This document shows positions 11,127 through 20,242 of a stretch of 64,000 bases of DNA, in pieces (position 1 is the first letter of the stretch; each line of letters starts with the position of its first letter). Both the position numbers and the translations under genes were made by a program. Below the pieces are notes generated by a model that ran no database searches, was not told the origin of the DNA, and was given only the letters and a program-made list of their open reading frames with translations. The DNA is from Paenibacillus luteus (GTDB lineage Bacteria > Bacillota > Bacilli > Paenibacillales > Paenibacillaceae). The stretch spans positions 1 to 64,000 of the forward strand of contig NZ_SKCD01000016.1 of NCBI RefSeq assembly GCF_006542765.1, in the 5' to 3' direction.

Positions 11127-11276
11127 GTTAACTTTCCTCTCTGAAATGAATCATTCCGTTACAAAGGTGAAAACCGACATTCTCCTACAACTATTCGACG
11201 TTATTACGCATTTACCTTTTCTGATTAAGGAGATCATGACGATTGCCTTTTTGGAGTTTCTCCGCTTGGCCGCATA

Positions 11277-11304
11277 GAAAAAAAGAGCCTCCTTTGCAGG
11301 AAGC
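11277..11304 (-). terminator. Terminator of the YceI-like gene
   Basis: On the minus strand GCTTCCT and AGGAGGC (one G-U pair) close a GCAA tetraloop, followed by CTTTTTTT. It lies about 35 bases after the stop. Confidence 0.8.
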
Positions 11305-11340
11305 CCTTCACTCTTATTGCTTTATTTCAAACTCGTCTTA

Positions 11341-12066
11341 TCATTTGCTTAATGACAAACGCAGCTCGACCGTTAGGTTGTTTTCCGTTTCCATCACTAC
11401 GGTATGAGGATTTTTCATGCCAAAGTCATCAAAGGTAACGACAGTGCTTGCCTCAAGCTTAAGTGAGCCCTGGTCATATACCGTCTGACCCGTGAAGACA
11501 ACCTCTTTCGTAATTCCTTTTACGGTGAGCTCGCCTGTCATGCTTACATCATATACCTCACCCGTTTTCCACTCTGTTGGAAGACCCTCGAAGGACTTAG
11601 CCACAAAGGTCGCATTAGGAAATTGCGCCGTGTCCAAATATTCCGCTTCGGAAATATGCTGATCTCGTTGTGAATTTCCCGAGTCCATGCTGGTCACTTC
11701 AACGGTTCCTTCCGCTTTGGTCTGGGCAGCATCCTTCGAATTAAGATTCCAGCTGCCTGTTACTTTAGCAAGTTCATAGTTTACGGTATCTCTAGAGGTG
11801 GTTACAGAAAAATAAACCTTCGAATCCGAACCAATGCTCCACTCACCGTCAACGTCAGCTGCCTCATTGGATGCTGGCGTTGCCTCATCGGTCGCAGACT
11901 CCCCACTGCCAGATACTTCAGTGCTGTTATTTTCAGCAGGCGCTTGAGCAATGACGCTTTCGATTTCTACATGGTTACCTGTTAATCCGTCATAAACAAA
12001 ATAAACGGCTCCACCAATGACGATGATTAAGGCTGCTGCCAAAGTAATTAATTTCTTATTTTTCAT
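11341..12066 (-). CDS. YceI-family lipid-binding-like protein, membrane anchored
   Basis: The protein has 241 residues. An N-terminal membrane helix (residues 5-25) is followed by a Ser/Glu/Ala-rich linker (about 35-70) and a YceI beta-barrel (about 75-240). The barrel shows the family pattern FSVTTS, DSGNSQRDQHI, FPNATFVAKSF and TGELTVKGITKEV. YceI folds bind long isoprenoid or fatty-acid-like ligands, but the role in Firmicutes is not settled. The ATG follows AGAGGAGGATATAG. It is monocistronic, with a good terminator. The upstream region carries a direct repeat with 11-base spacing, suggesting control by an OmpR-type response regulator. Confidence 0.85.
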   Translation of the reverse strand: MKNKKLITLAAALIIVIGGAVYFVYDGLTGNHVEIESVIAQAPAENNSTEVSGSGESATDEATPASNEAADVDGEWSIGSDSKVYFSVTTSRDTVNYELAKVTGSWNLNSKDAAQTKAEGTVEVTSMDSGNSQRDQHISEAEYLDTAQFPNATFVAKSFEGLPTEWKTGEVYDVSMTGELTVKGITKEVVFTGQTVYDQGSLKLEASTVVTFDDFGMKNPHTVVMETENNLTVELRLSLSK

Positions 12067-12158
12067 CTATATCCTCCTCTTTATGGTTGTGAATGATGTT
12101 TTCCTTTGAAGGGTTATGCTTATCCACTTCCTATAGGTTAATGGAAAGTACTGAGATA

Positions 12159-12179
12159 AAGCTGAATGGAAGCTGAATG
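12159..12179 (-). promoter_or_regulatory. Direct repeat upstream of yceI-like gene (candidate response-regulator box)
   Basis: The 10-mer CATTCAGCTT occurs twice on the minus strand with an exact 11-base period, about 95 bases before the yceI-like start. Helical-period direct repeats are typical of OmpR/PhoB-family sites. No such regulator gene lies nearby. Confidence 0.4.
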
Positions 12180-12228
12180 TTTCCTGAAAATGTTGCCAGT
12201 TATGGATCAATTGCTTCGCTGTCTATCG

Positions 12229-12257
12229 GCATAACCTTGGCCTATCCTACATACAAA
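12229..12257 (+). promoter_or_regulatory. Sigma-E-like promoter of spoVR
   Basis: GCATAA (12229-12234), a 15-base spacer and CATACAAA (12250-12257) match the mother-cell sigma-E consensus (roughly G/T-C/A-ATA-T/A-T and CATACA-A/C-T). It lies about 40 bases ahead of the spoVR start. In B. subtilis spoVR is known to be sigma-E dependent, which supports the call. Confidence 0.6.
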
Positions 12258-12295
12258 TGGTATGAATCGTATTTTCGAATGCGGAGGGATGACGG

Positions 12296-13747
12296 ATGAC
12301 CCAAGATGAGATTCGTGCTTTGGAGCGATCCATCGATGAAATAACAGAAATCGCGCAAGGCTTTGGACTGGATTTTTATCAAATGCGCTATGAGATCTGT
12401 CCTGCCGAAATTATTTATACCTTTGGCGCTTACGGCATGCCCACGAGATTCAGTCATTGGAGTTTTGGAAAAAGTTTCAATAAAATGAAATTGCAGTATG
12501 ATTTTGGGTTGAGTAAGATTTACGAACTCGTCATTAATTCTAATCCTTGTTACGCTTTCCTTCTAGAAGGAAATTCTTTGATCCAAAATAAGCTCATTGT
12601 TGCTCACGTTCTGGCTCACTGTGATTTTTTCAAAAATAATGCTCGCTTTAGCGTTACAAACCGGAATATGGTCGAAAGCATGTCGGCAACTGCTGATCGG
12701 ATTCATCAATATGAAATGGATCACGGTACTGAGGCTGTGGAGAAATTCATTGATGCGATTCTTGCTATTCAAGAGCATGTCGATCCTACACTAATTAAAC
12801 CTTACCAGCTAGATAAGAAAAGATATATCGAAATGGTACAAAAAGACAGCCAACGCTCAGAATGGAACATCCCTGCTTCTCAGTATGATGATTTATGGAA
12901 TCTAGATCCTGACCGAACAGCTGCAGCCGAAGCTGCTGCACAATCCCAAGCTGCTGATGCTAAGCGTTTCCCTCCAAGGCCTGAAAAAGATGTAATATGG
13001 TTTATAGAGGAATATTCACCGACGCTTCAAGACTGGCAACGCGATATTCTATCTATGCTTCGAGATGAAATGCTTTACTTCTGGCCGCAAATCGAGACTA
13101 AAATCATGAATGAGGGCTGGGCATCGTACTGGCATCAACGGATTATACGCGAATTGGATCTGACTAGCGAAGAAACGATTGAATTTGCTAAGCTAAATTC
13201 CTCTGTCGTACAGCCTTCCCGTCATACACTAAATCCCTACTATTTAGGCTTGAAAATATTCGAGGATATCGAGCGCCGCTTCGATAAACCGACTGCTGAA
13301 GAGCAGCGCCGCTTCGGCCGTGTGCCAGGCAAAGGCAGAGAAAAGATGTTCGAGGTTCGTGAGCTCGACTCAGATATCTCCTTCCTACGCAATTACTTGA
13401 CTAAGGATTTGGTCAATGATTTGGATCTTTACATTTTTGAAAAAAAAGGGCCAGAGTGGAAAATCACAGATAAATCTTGGGAGAATATCCGTGACCAACT
13501 CGTCTATTCGAAGGTCAACGGCGGATTTCCTAGCCTTATGGTTAAAGATGGGGACTTCAATCGTGTTGGCGAGCTCTATCTCATTCATGAATACGAAGGT
13601 ATGGAGCTGGATCTGAAATACGTGGAGCGCACGCTTCCCCATGTCGTTCAGCTTTGGGGGAAAAATGTGCACCTGGAAACCTTCGTTGAGGATAAGAAGA
13701 TCGTGTTTAGCTGTGATGGGAAGAAGACGAGTCGGAAGTTTGTTTGA
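12296..13747 (+). CDS. spoVR: Stage V sporulation protein R
   Basis: This is a 483-residue SpoVR protein, required for proper spore cortex formation in B. subtilis and made in the mother cell. The N-terminal half has family blocks such as [29 protein letters not shown] and [12 protein letters not shown]; the central and C-terminal parts are also complete. The length matches the family (about 460-510). The ATG follows GGAGGG. A sigma-E-like promoter is visible upstream. The gene stands alone, with no yeaH/prkA-type partners, as usual for Bacillales. A decayed insertion sequence lies about 160 bases downstream. Confidence 0.96.
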   Translation: MTQDEIRALERSIDEITEIAQGFGLDFYQMRYEICPAEIIYTFGAYGMPTRFSHWSFGKSFNKMKLQYDFGLSKIYELVINSNPCYAFLLEGNSLIQNKLIVAHVLAHCDFFKNNARFSVTNRNMVESMSATADRIHQYEMDHGTEAVEKFIDAILAIQEHVDPTLIKPYQLDKKRYIEMVQKDSQRSEWNIPASQYDDLWNLDPDRTAAAEAAAQSQAADAKRFPPRPEKDVIWFIEEYSPTLQDWQRDILSMLRDEMLYFWPQIETKIMNEGWASYWHQRIIRELDLTSEETIEFAKLNSSVVQPSRHTLNPYYLGLKIFEDIERRFDKPTAEEQRRFGRVPGKGREKMFEVRELDSDISFLRNYLTKDLVNDLDLYIFEKKGPEWKITDKSWENIRDQLVYSKVNGGFPSLMVKDGDFNRVGELYLIHEYEGMELDLKYVERTLPHVVQLWGKNVHLETFVEDKKIVFSCDGKKTSRKFV

Positions 13748-13908
13748 GTTACGAGGATAGCGCTTCTTAAATTCTGCATTTAAGAGATACCACGTGTAAT
13801 GCTAATACAAAGAACCCGATCTCATGGTATTATCCCCTTTAAGTAGACACTCAAAAAAAACCTCATGTTATCATGAAGGAAAGAGTGAACTTGGAGGGGA
13901 TTTTTCTA

Positions 13909-14330
13909 TGGCTAAAAAGGGACAAACATTTAAGCAATATACAGAAGAATTTAAGCTGGCTGCATAGCATTACACGCCCTCGGTCGTGTACCCGAACTGT
14001 CTTAAACGCGAATTCCATGCCACAGCACCTTCACAAAAAATGGTCACGGATATGACCTACATTTCCGACGGTACGAACTTCCACTACCTCTCTGTCATTC
14101 AAGATTTATTCAACAATGAGGTTGTCGCTTGGCAGTTGTCTACGCGCAACGATGTGCAACTCGTGCTGGATACCGTCGAAGAGTGGACAAGAAAAAGAGA
14201 CGTTTCAGAAGCCGTTCACCACTCGGATCAAGGCTTCCAATATACGTCTCAGGCATACAACATGCGCTTAGAAGCATTCGGCGTTAAAGGCAGCCAACTC
14301 TCGCAAAGCAACCTGCCTAGATAACGCATG
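13909..14330 (+). pseudogene. IS3-family (IS150-like) transposase remnant
   Basis: Two leftover pieces of an IS3-type element are fused. Bases 13909-13967 encode the first 19 residues of OrfA (MAKKGQTFKQYTEEFKLAA), ending at a stop. From about 13990 the frame encodes the rve core of OrfB: VTDMTYI with the first catalytic Asp and HHSDQGFQYTS with the second. After GSQ the frame is broken; reading the next frame gives SRKATCLDNACFF, the normal continuation, and the catalytic Glu is gone. Several hundred bases between OrfA and OrfB are deleted. The remnant ends within a few bases of the mrpG stop codon. It cannot transpose, and no clear terminal inverted repeats remain. Confidence 0.85.
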
Positions 14331-14335
14331 CTTTT

Positions 14336-14734
14336 TCATTTTGTCTGATAATTAACTATTTCGACCTTATCTTCTACCCGAGCGATTTCATTCTCCATAT
14401 AATAGTCCTTCAATTCATCTTGGACGCTCTGCTCTGCTAATGGCACCTTGTCACGATAAGCAGCCCGAGTGATCACATGGGCGGCCACTGGAGCTGTCAA
14501 AAACACAAAGAAGATTCCCAAGATAAGGCGGATGCTGAAGAAACCGTCAGAAATTAAGAAATACAGCAATGTTCCAACGAGCGCACACAGCACGCCAAGC
14601 GTAGAACTTTTAGATGCAGCATGAGATCTTGTGTACACATCAGGTAACCGCACAATTCCAATCGCGCTGAACAAGCTGAAAATGGCTCCTATGAGAATAA
14701 GGACGGCCCCGATTATTTCACCGCTTACGTTCAA
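14336..14734 (-). CDS. mrpG: Na+/H+ antiporter subunit MrpG
   Basis: This is the last subunit gene of the Mrp antiporter, about 132 residues. Three membrane helices are followed by a charged cytoplasmic tail. The family motif RLPDVYTRSHAASKSSTLG is present. I chose a TTG start at 14734, six bases after AGAGGTG, giving a 17-base overlap with mrpF; an ATG 12 codons upstream lies deeper in mrpF and lacks a binding site. MrpG is needed for assembly of the seven-subunit complex that exchanges cytoplasmic Na+ (or K+) for protons. Remains of an insertion sequence begin immediately after the stop codon, so no native terminator is seen. Confidence 0.92.
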   Translation of the reverse strand: MNVSGEIIGAVLILIGAIFSLFSAIGIVRLPDVYTRSHAASKSSTLGVLCALVGTLLYFLISDGFFSIRLILGIFFVFLTAPVAAHVITRAAYRDKVPLAEQSVQDELKDYYMENEIARVEDKVEIVNYQTK

Positions 14735-14999
14735 TAACAACACCTCTTTCAATAAATCTGGCAAAGGCAACTGTTCCGATAAATGAAAGGATTCCGATCA
14801 GTAGTATGAGGTCAAAAAAAGCATGTGTGTGCAAAAGCACGGAGAAAACGGCAGTACTGGCTATCAGATTAATACCGATAGAATCCAACGCTTGAACGCG
14901 GTCTGCACTGGAAGGCCCTTTTATAATCCGATATAAATTCGCTAATATGGCCAACGCTAAAATACATAATGCAATGACCAGCACCGTCTTAAATATCAT
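14718..14999 (-). CDS. mrpF: Na+/H+ antiporter subunit MrpF
   Basis: This gene encodes 93 residues with three membrane helices and the family pattern RIIKGPSSADRVQALDSIGIN. MrpF is a small integral subunit of the Mrp cation/proton antiporter. The ATG overlaps the mrpE stop (ATGA) and its end overlaps mrpG, indicating translational coupling. Confidence 0.95.
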   Translation of the reverse strand: MIFKTVLVIALCILALAILANLYRIIKGPSSADRVQALDSIGINLIASTAVFSVLLHTHAFFDLILLIGILSFIGTVAFARFIERGVVIERKR

Positions 15000-15475
15000 T
15001 TTCTCGTCACATCCTTTATCGCTTTTTCGAAAATAGATTTTGATTTTAATACAGCATCCTTAGATTCTGGCATGTTCAGACCGTGAATGTACAGTACCTT
15101 TGAATTAGGGCTTACCTCCATAATGACTGAACCTGGCGTTAAGCAAATTAATAAGGATAGGAGCGTGATCTCCAAATCCCCCTCCAAATCCGTTTCTACC
15201 TTGAAAATTCCCGGCTTAACATCGATTTTAGGGCGGAGTACATGCTTCACGACCATCATCGCAGAAATATTCAGCTCATGAATAAACAGAATGAACAGCT
15301 TGCCAATTGCGATTAGCGTAAACAGATAAAACGATGTTTTAAAAAATCGGCGGATGCACAATAAAATAAATAGACCTACAAAGTAACCGCTGATAAAGTT
15401 TAATATGCTCATATCCTCTTGCAGAAACATCCACAAGTAGGCGATGAATATGTTGAGTAGCACCTGAACGGGCAT
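14996..15475 (-). CDS. mrpE: Na+/H+ antiporter subunit MrpE
   Basis: The protein has 159 residues: N-terminal membrane helices, then a cytoplasmic domain with the family sequence LICLTPGSVIMEVSPNSKVLYIHGLN. MrpE helps assembly and stability of the Mrp complex. The ATG follows AAAGGAGGAAAC. It is the fifth gene of the operon, 14 bases after mrpD and overlapping mrpF by four. Confidence 0.95.
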   Translation of the reverse strand: MPVQVLLNIFIAYLWMFLQEDMSILNFISGYFVGLFILLCIRRFFKTSFYLFTLIAIGKLFILFIHELNISAMMVVKHVLRPKIDVKPGIFKVETDLEGDLEITLLSLLICLTPGSVIMEVSPNSKVLYIHGLNMPESKDAVLKSKSIFEKAIKDVTRK

Positions 15476-15489
15476 GGCTGTTTCCTCCT

Positions 15490-16965
15490 TTATTCAAACA
15501 CGGCCTTAATATATAAGCTTGGATTCAACAATTCTTCCGCAGCTTGGTCTACGTAACCCGTAATCGCCTCCGCGCCGACTCCCAGAGCAACACTAGCCAG
15601 CGTCAACAGAGCGATCGGAAACAACAAGCCTTTCGTCGTCCCCTTCTCCTCATCTACACTTAGAGTCGTTTCGCCCCAGAAAGCGTTCATAAACAATTTG
15701 ATCATTGAATACAAGATGAGCAAGCTGGCCAACAGCCCAATTGCCCCCAGCCAATAATAACCGGATTCAAAGACGCCTTGCGTCGTAAATACTTTACCAA
15801 GGAAACCACTTAACGGCGGAATTCCAACCATAGACAAAGCTGCAATGAAGAACATCCAGCCTAATTGAGGGTGAAGCCGAATTAAGCCGCTAATTTTCCT
15901 CAAATCGCTTGTACCTGTGAGATGAACAATTGTCCCCCCAATTATAAATATAAGCCCCTTAATCAGGATGTCATGAATTAAATAATAAATGGAACCCGTT
16001 ATGCCTGTAGTTGTAAAAGAGACGAGTCCAGCCATTATAAATCCGACACTTATAATCACGTTGTAGGTTAAAATTTTTCTCAAATCCCAAAAACCGATCG
16101 CTCCAAGTCCGCCTAAAACCATCGTAATTGCGGCTAGTATCCCGATAAACAGATGAGTAATCTGCGGTTCATGATAAAAGATAAGTGTAAACATTCTGAA
16201 AATAGCATATATTCCTACCTTAGTGAGCAACGCTGCGAAAATAGCGGCGATTGCCGTTGGTGGTACGCTATAGGAGCCTGGCAGCCAGAAGAAGAGGAGC
16301 AAGCCCGCCTTCATCGCAAATACAATTAGGAATAACAAGGCGACGGTCGTAATTAGCCCATCCTGGCCGATCTCTGCGATCCGTTGTGATAAATGGGCGA
16401 GGTTCAATGTGCCCGTCATCGAATATAAATAGGCAATCCCAATCAAAAAGAACGCTGACGCAATAATATTCGTAAATATATACTTCAGCGATTCGCGAAG
16501 CTGCTTCTGAGTTCCCCCTAGTGAAATGAGTACATAGGAAGCAACCAGAAACATTTCAAAAAATACATATAAATTAAACAAATCCCCTGTCAAGAACGAA
16601 CCATTGACACCTGTAAGCAAAAACAAAAATAACGGATAGAAATAAAGCTTTTCTTGTTTTCGACCAATCGAGGAAAAGGCATAGATCAGACAGCCTACTG
16701 CGACAATTGAAGTAGCCAAGAGCAGTAAGGCGCTGAACATATCACCCACGAAGCTAATGCCGAAAGGCGCTTCCCAGCCGCCCAGCTGAATCGTTTGAAT
16801 ACCGCTATCTTTGATCTGATTCATCAGTAGAATGGCAACGACGACAGTGGCTAGCAAGGCAACTAGACTAAGAATCCGCTGAAGATATATATTTTTCTGG
16901 AATATTATAAGAACCATACCAGTCATCAAAGGAATGATAACCGGTGCGATCAACAAATTATTCAT
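15490..16965 (-). CDS. mrpD: Na+/H+ antiporter subunit MrpD
   Basis: This gene encodes about 491 residues with about 14 membrane helices. It is a homologue of the NuoL/M/N proton-pumping subunits of complex I and thought to form a proton path in Mrp. Conserved blocks include LFNLYVFFEMFLVASYVLI, with the functional Glu in the FEMFL stretch, and KAGLLLFFWLPGSYSVPPTAIAA with the membrane Lys. The start was placed at the second of two nearby ATGs, eight bases after AAGGGG; the first would add two residues. It overlaps mrpC. Confidence 0.95.
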   Translation of the reverse strand: MNNLLIAPVIIPLMTGMVLIIFQKNIYLQRILSLVALLATVVVAILLMNQIKDSGIQTIQLGGWEAPFGISFVGDMFSALLLLATSIVAVGCLIYAFSSIGRKQEKLYFYPLFLFLLTGVNGSFLTGDLFNLYVFFEMFLVASYVLISLGGTQKQLRESLKYIFTNIIASAFFLIGIAYLYSMTGTLNLAHLSQRIAEIGQDGLITTVALLFLIVFAMKAGLLLFFWLPGSYSVPPTAIAAIFAALLTKVGIYAIFRMFTLIFYHEPQITHLFIGILAAITMVLGGLGAIGFWDLRKILTYNVIISVGFIMAGLVSFTTTGITGSIYYLIHDILIKGLIFIIGGTIVHLTGTSDLRKISGLIRLHPQLGWMFFIAALSMVGIPPLSGFLGKVFTTQGVFESGYYWLGAIGLLASLLILYSMIKLFMNAFWGETTLSVDEEKGTTKGLLFPIALLTLASVALGVGAEAITGYVDQAAEELLNPSLYIKAVFE

Positions 16966-17296
16966 GCTCATTTCCCCTTAATTGCTCCATGTCATCCGTC
17001 CCGAAGCTCTTATAGGCACGGTAACTTAGAACAAGTACTAATGCTGTTACGGCAAAATTAATGACGATCGCAGTTAATACCAAGGCTTGAGGAATTGCAT
17101 CTGCAAAGCCTGCGGCCTTCTCTCCCAGCAGCGGGGCGCTCCCCTTCTTCAGCCCGCCAGAAGTAATGATCAACAAATTAACTGCATGACCCACAATCGA
17201 CGCTCCGAGCACAATCCGCAGCAACTGCTTAGATAGAATCAAATAGGTTCCAATAGAAATTAAAATACCAACTAGTATGACCATTAATGTCTCCAT
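16958..17296 (-). CDS. mrpC: Na+/H+ antiporter subunit MrpC
   Basis: The protein has 112 residues and three membrane helices; it is a NuoK-like subunit. It starts METLMVILVG, the usual MrpC N-terminus, with GTGAGG upstream inside the end of mrpB. A longer frame beginning five codons earlier overlaps mrpB and is less likely. The family motif LGASIVGHAVNLLIITSGG is complete. Confidence 0.95.
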   Translation of the reverse strand: METLMVILVGILISIGTYLILSKQLLRIVLGASIVGHAVNLLIITSGGLKKGSAPLLGEKAAGFADAIPQALVLTAIVINFAVTALVLVLSYRAYKSFGTDDMEQLRGNEHE

Positions 17297-17297
17297 A

Positions 17298-17720
17298 TTA
17301 ACGATCCTCACTTATGCTTAGAATAATATTGACGGCAGTGCCTATGACAGCCAGAGCGACTCCAGTGTCAAAAATCAGAGCAGATGCGAGCTCGGTATCT
17401 CCAAAGATCGGCAAATCCACATGACCGAAGGTCTGAGTTAAAAAAGGTTTGCCGAATATTACGCCAGCCATTCCGGTTCCAATCGCAATCAGCACGCCAA
17501 GCGCTGAAAGCTTCTTGAAATCAACTCGTATATTTTCCCTGACCTTATCGACTCCGAAAGAAAGATACAACAGGACAATAGCCGATGACATGCTCAGTCC
17601 CCCGATGAATCCCCCTCCCGGATGATGATGACCGTTCGAGAATAAATAGATCGAAAAGGTCAATATGATCACAGCAGCTACTCGGGTTACTGTTTTCAGT
17701 ATCACATCATTCGTTTTCAT
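17298..17720 (-). CDS. mrpB: Na+/H+ antiporter subunit MrpB
   Basis: This gene encodes 140 residues with four membrane helices and the MnhB signature SNGHHHPGGGFIGGLSMSSA. It is a structural subunit of the Mrp antiporter. The ATG follows GGGAGGGAAC and lies within the end of mrpA, showing tight coupling. Confidence 0.96.
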   Translation of the reverse strand: MKTNDVILKTVTRVAAVIILTFSIYLFSNGHHHPGGGFIGGLSMSSAIVLLYLSFGVDKVRENIRVDFKKLSALGVLIAIGTGMAGVIFGKPFLTQTFGHVDLPIFGDTELASALIFDTGVALAVIGTAVNIILSISEDR

Positions 17721-20112
17721 GTTGTTCCCTCCCTTTGGAACGCTGGTGAACTAGTACATATACACCTAGCCCTGCAACGGCCAACACGGATATTTCAAGC
17801 ATCGTATCGAAGCCGCGGAAATCCACCAATATAGCGTTAACTATATTTTTGGCGCCCGCCAGCTCAAAGGCATTTTCAAAAAACGAGGTAATCGGTTCAA
17901 ACATTTTATGTCCATTCGCAGACAAAGCAAGCAAGGTCACCGTTAAACCCATCGCAATCGATATAATCAGGTTCGTCAACTTGAAAGGAATCCGTTCGAT
18001 CTGTTTTGTCAACTTCGGTAAATGGTAGAAGCACAGCAGGAACAGCAGCGTACTCACTGTCTCCACCACCATTTGCGTCAATGCAAGGTCTGGAGCTCTA
18101 AAGATCACGAAGAACATCGCAACCATATAGCCTACCGCGCCGAGCGCAACGATAGCCACGATTCGATTGCCGGCAAGCAAGACCGTACCAGCGGCAATCA
18201 CCATGGCAAGCACTAGTCCTACATCAAAAACACTAATGGCTGCATCATTAGAAAAATCGAACCGGATACCATAAAGCAGCAAAAGCGAGCTTAGCAATAC
18301 AATGACAAAGAATGCAAACGTGTAGATCAGATAACTCCTCAGCGAGCCTGTCATATATCCATTCGTTAAGGATGTCGAGAATCTCTCCGTACCGGATAAG
18401 CCCTTATTGTACCAATGGTTCAACGTTAATCCTTGTGGATAATTACGCATAGCCTGAATCCATCGCTTCGATGATTTGAAGAAAAGGAGACCGACAACAA
18501 TAACACCGATTGTCATCACGAGTTCTAGATTCAACCCGTGCCATACGCTAATTTTCAGGTCATAGGAAGACATCTCCGTCATCGGCAACATTGAGGTTAA
18601 TGCTGGTGTAAGAATGTATTTGCCCAATACATTAGGGAAGCAGAAAATGAAAATAACGAGCAAGCCTAGAATGATTGGAGAAAACAACATACCCCAAGGC
18701 GCTTCATGCACAGTTCGCGTCAGTTTTTCGGGACGATATGTTCCTCCAAAGGTTTTAAATATAAAAATCATGCAGTACACAAAAGTAAATATACTAGCTA
18801 TCCAAGCAATGATCGGAAATAGCAATCCAATCTTGCTCAAGCCGAAAATTCCAGCCTGGGATACCTCATTTACTGCCGCAAAAAACATTTCCTTACTCAA
18901 AAAACCGTTAAACGGCGGTAATCCCGCCATTGATAATCCGCCAACCAAAGCGATTGTGAACGTGATTGGCATCACTTGCATCAAACCGCCTAAGTAGCGA
19001 ATATCCCTCCGACCTGTCTCATGGTCAATAATACCGACGACCATGAACAAGCTTCCTTTAAAGGTCGAGTGATTAAACAAATGGAACAACGCCGCAAATC
19101 CAGCTACCCCAAAGACGGTGCCGCTGTCACTGGCTCCAAAATAGACTGCTAATGAGCCGACTCCTAGCAGACACATAATCAATCCCAATTGACTAATCGT
19201 AGAATAAGCTAACATCGCTTTTAGATCAGTCTGTCTAAGCGCTGTCAAAGAGCCATAAAGCAGCGTAATGAGTCCAACTCCAGCTACCAGCCAGAACCAT
19301 ACGGAGCTGCCCCCAAAAATCGGAGTCATGCGAGCAACCAAATAAATGCCAGCCTTGACCATCGTAGCCGAGTGAAGATAGCTGCTCACCGGAGTTGGTG
19401 CTTCCATCGCGTCCGGCAGCCAAATGCTAAATGGAAATTGCGCTGATTTGGTGAAAGCACCCAACAAAACGCAAAGCATGGCAGGAATAAACAACGCATG
19501 ATTTTGGATGACATCCAGGTTAGCAAGTATTTCACGAATGCTGTAAGTATCCGCCATCATGATCATCATAATAAATCCGGCTAACAGACCGAATCCGCCA
19601 AGGACAGTAATCAACATCGCCTTTAAGGCGCCTTGGCGCGAGCTCTTGCGCTCGTACCAATAGGATATCAGCAAGAAGGAAGAAACGCTGGTTAACTCCC
19701 AGAACCCATACAGGACTAAGAGGTGATCCGAGAATACTAATCCCAGCATGGCACCCATGAACATCAGCAAATAAATATAGAAATTATGGAGAGCCTCTCG
19801 AATCTTAGACATGTAATATATTGAATAAACAATAACTAATGCACCGACACCGCTGATGAGCAGACCGAATAAAAGACTAAGCCCATCCACATAGAAAACA
19901 ATATTCATATCAAGAGAAGGAATCCAAGATAAGGTGTATCTATAGGTGTCACCAGCGGCTACGCCAGGTATATACTGCAATAAATAGATAAAAATAGTTA
20001 GAGGCACAACTAAAACGAACCATCCCGTATGCACCAAGCGGTTGAAATACTTATACAGTAAGGGAACAAACAATGCACTGATCAACGGGAGAAAAATAAA
20101 GGTATAGAACAT
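17707..20112 (-). CDS. mrpA: Na+/H+ antiporter subunit MrpA
   Basis: This is the largest subunit, about 801 residues with some 20 membrane helices. The NuoL-like part has FWELTSVSSFLLISYWYE (conserved Glu), GAFTKSAQFPFSIWLPDAM and SATMVKAGIYL, containing the proton-path Lys residues. The C-terminal about 170 residues are the MrpA-specific extension (FRAPDLALTQMVVETV). The start was put at the ATG at 20112; a GTG 12 bases earlier sits almost on top of AAGGAGGA and is too close to it. It is the first gene of mrpABCDEFG, which confers Na+ and alkali resistance. A KdpD-like stress protein is transcribed divergently 130 bases away. Confidence 0.96.
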   Translation of the reverse strand: MFYTFIFLPLISALFVPLLYKYFNRLVHTGWFVLVVPLTIFIYLLQYIPGVAAGDTYRYTLSWIPSLDMNIVFYVDGLSLLFGLLISGVGALVIVYSIYYMSKIREALHNFYIYLLMFMGAMLGLVFSDHLLVLYGFWELTSVSSFLLISYWYERKSSRQGALKAMLITVLGGFGLLAGFIMMIMMADTYSIREILANLDVIQNHALFIPAMLCVLLGAFTKSAQFPFSIWLPDAMEAPTPVSSYLHSATMVKAGIYLVARMTPIFGGSSVWFWLVAGVGLITLLYGSLTALRQTDLKAMLAYSTISQLGLIMCLLGVGSLAVYFGASDSGTVFGVAGFAALFHLFNHSTFKGSLFMVVGIIDHETGRRDIRYLGGLMQVMPITFTIALVGGLSMAGLPPFNGFLSKEMFFAAVNEVSQAGIFGLSKIGLLFPIIAWIASIFTFVYCMIFIFKTFGGTYRPEKLTRTVHEAPWGMLFSPIILGLLVIFIFCFPNVLGKYILTPALTSMLPMTEMSSYDLKISVWHGLNLELVMTIGVIVVGLLFFKSSKRWIQAMRNYPQGLTLNHWYNKGLSGTERFSTSLTNGYMTGSLRSYLIYTFAFFVIVLLSSLLLLYGIRFDFSNDAAISVFDVGLVLAMVIAAGTVLLAGNRIVAIVALGAVGYMVAMFFVIFRAPDLALTQMVVETVSTLLFLLCFYHLPKLTKQIERIPFKLTNLIISIAMGLTVTLLALSANGHKMFEPITSFFENAFELAGAKNIVNAILVDFRGFDTMLEISVLAVAGLGVYVLVHQRSKGREQHENE

Positions 20113-20162
20113 AGTGAAGCGCACTCCTCCTTGTTTAAGAATTCTGCTTCTTTACCTGCGTA

Positions 20163-20191
20163 TTGACTCTTTACGAAACATCCACTATAGT
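20163..20191 (+). promoter_or_regulatory. Sigma-A-type promoter of the KdpD-like stress protein gene
   Basis: TTGACT (20163-20168) and TATAGT (20186-20191) are separated by exactly 17 bases and lie about 50 bases before the start codon, in the mrp divergent intergenic region. Confidence 0.65.
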
Positions 20192-20242
20192 CTTACATAG
20201 TTTAATCGAGTCCAACTAATGCATTGAGGTGAAATACTTAAA

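Noticed and set aside
11222-11274. 13-codon ORF with AAGGAGATC before ATG on the plus strand
   Set aside because: Too short to distinguish from chance, and it lies in the 3' region of an opposite gene.
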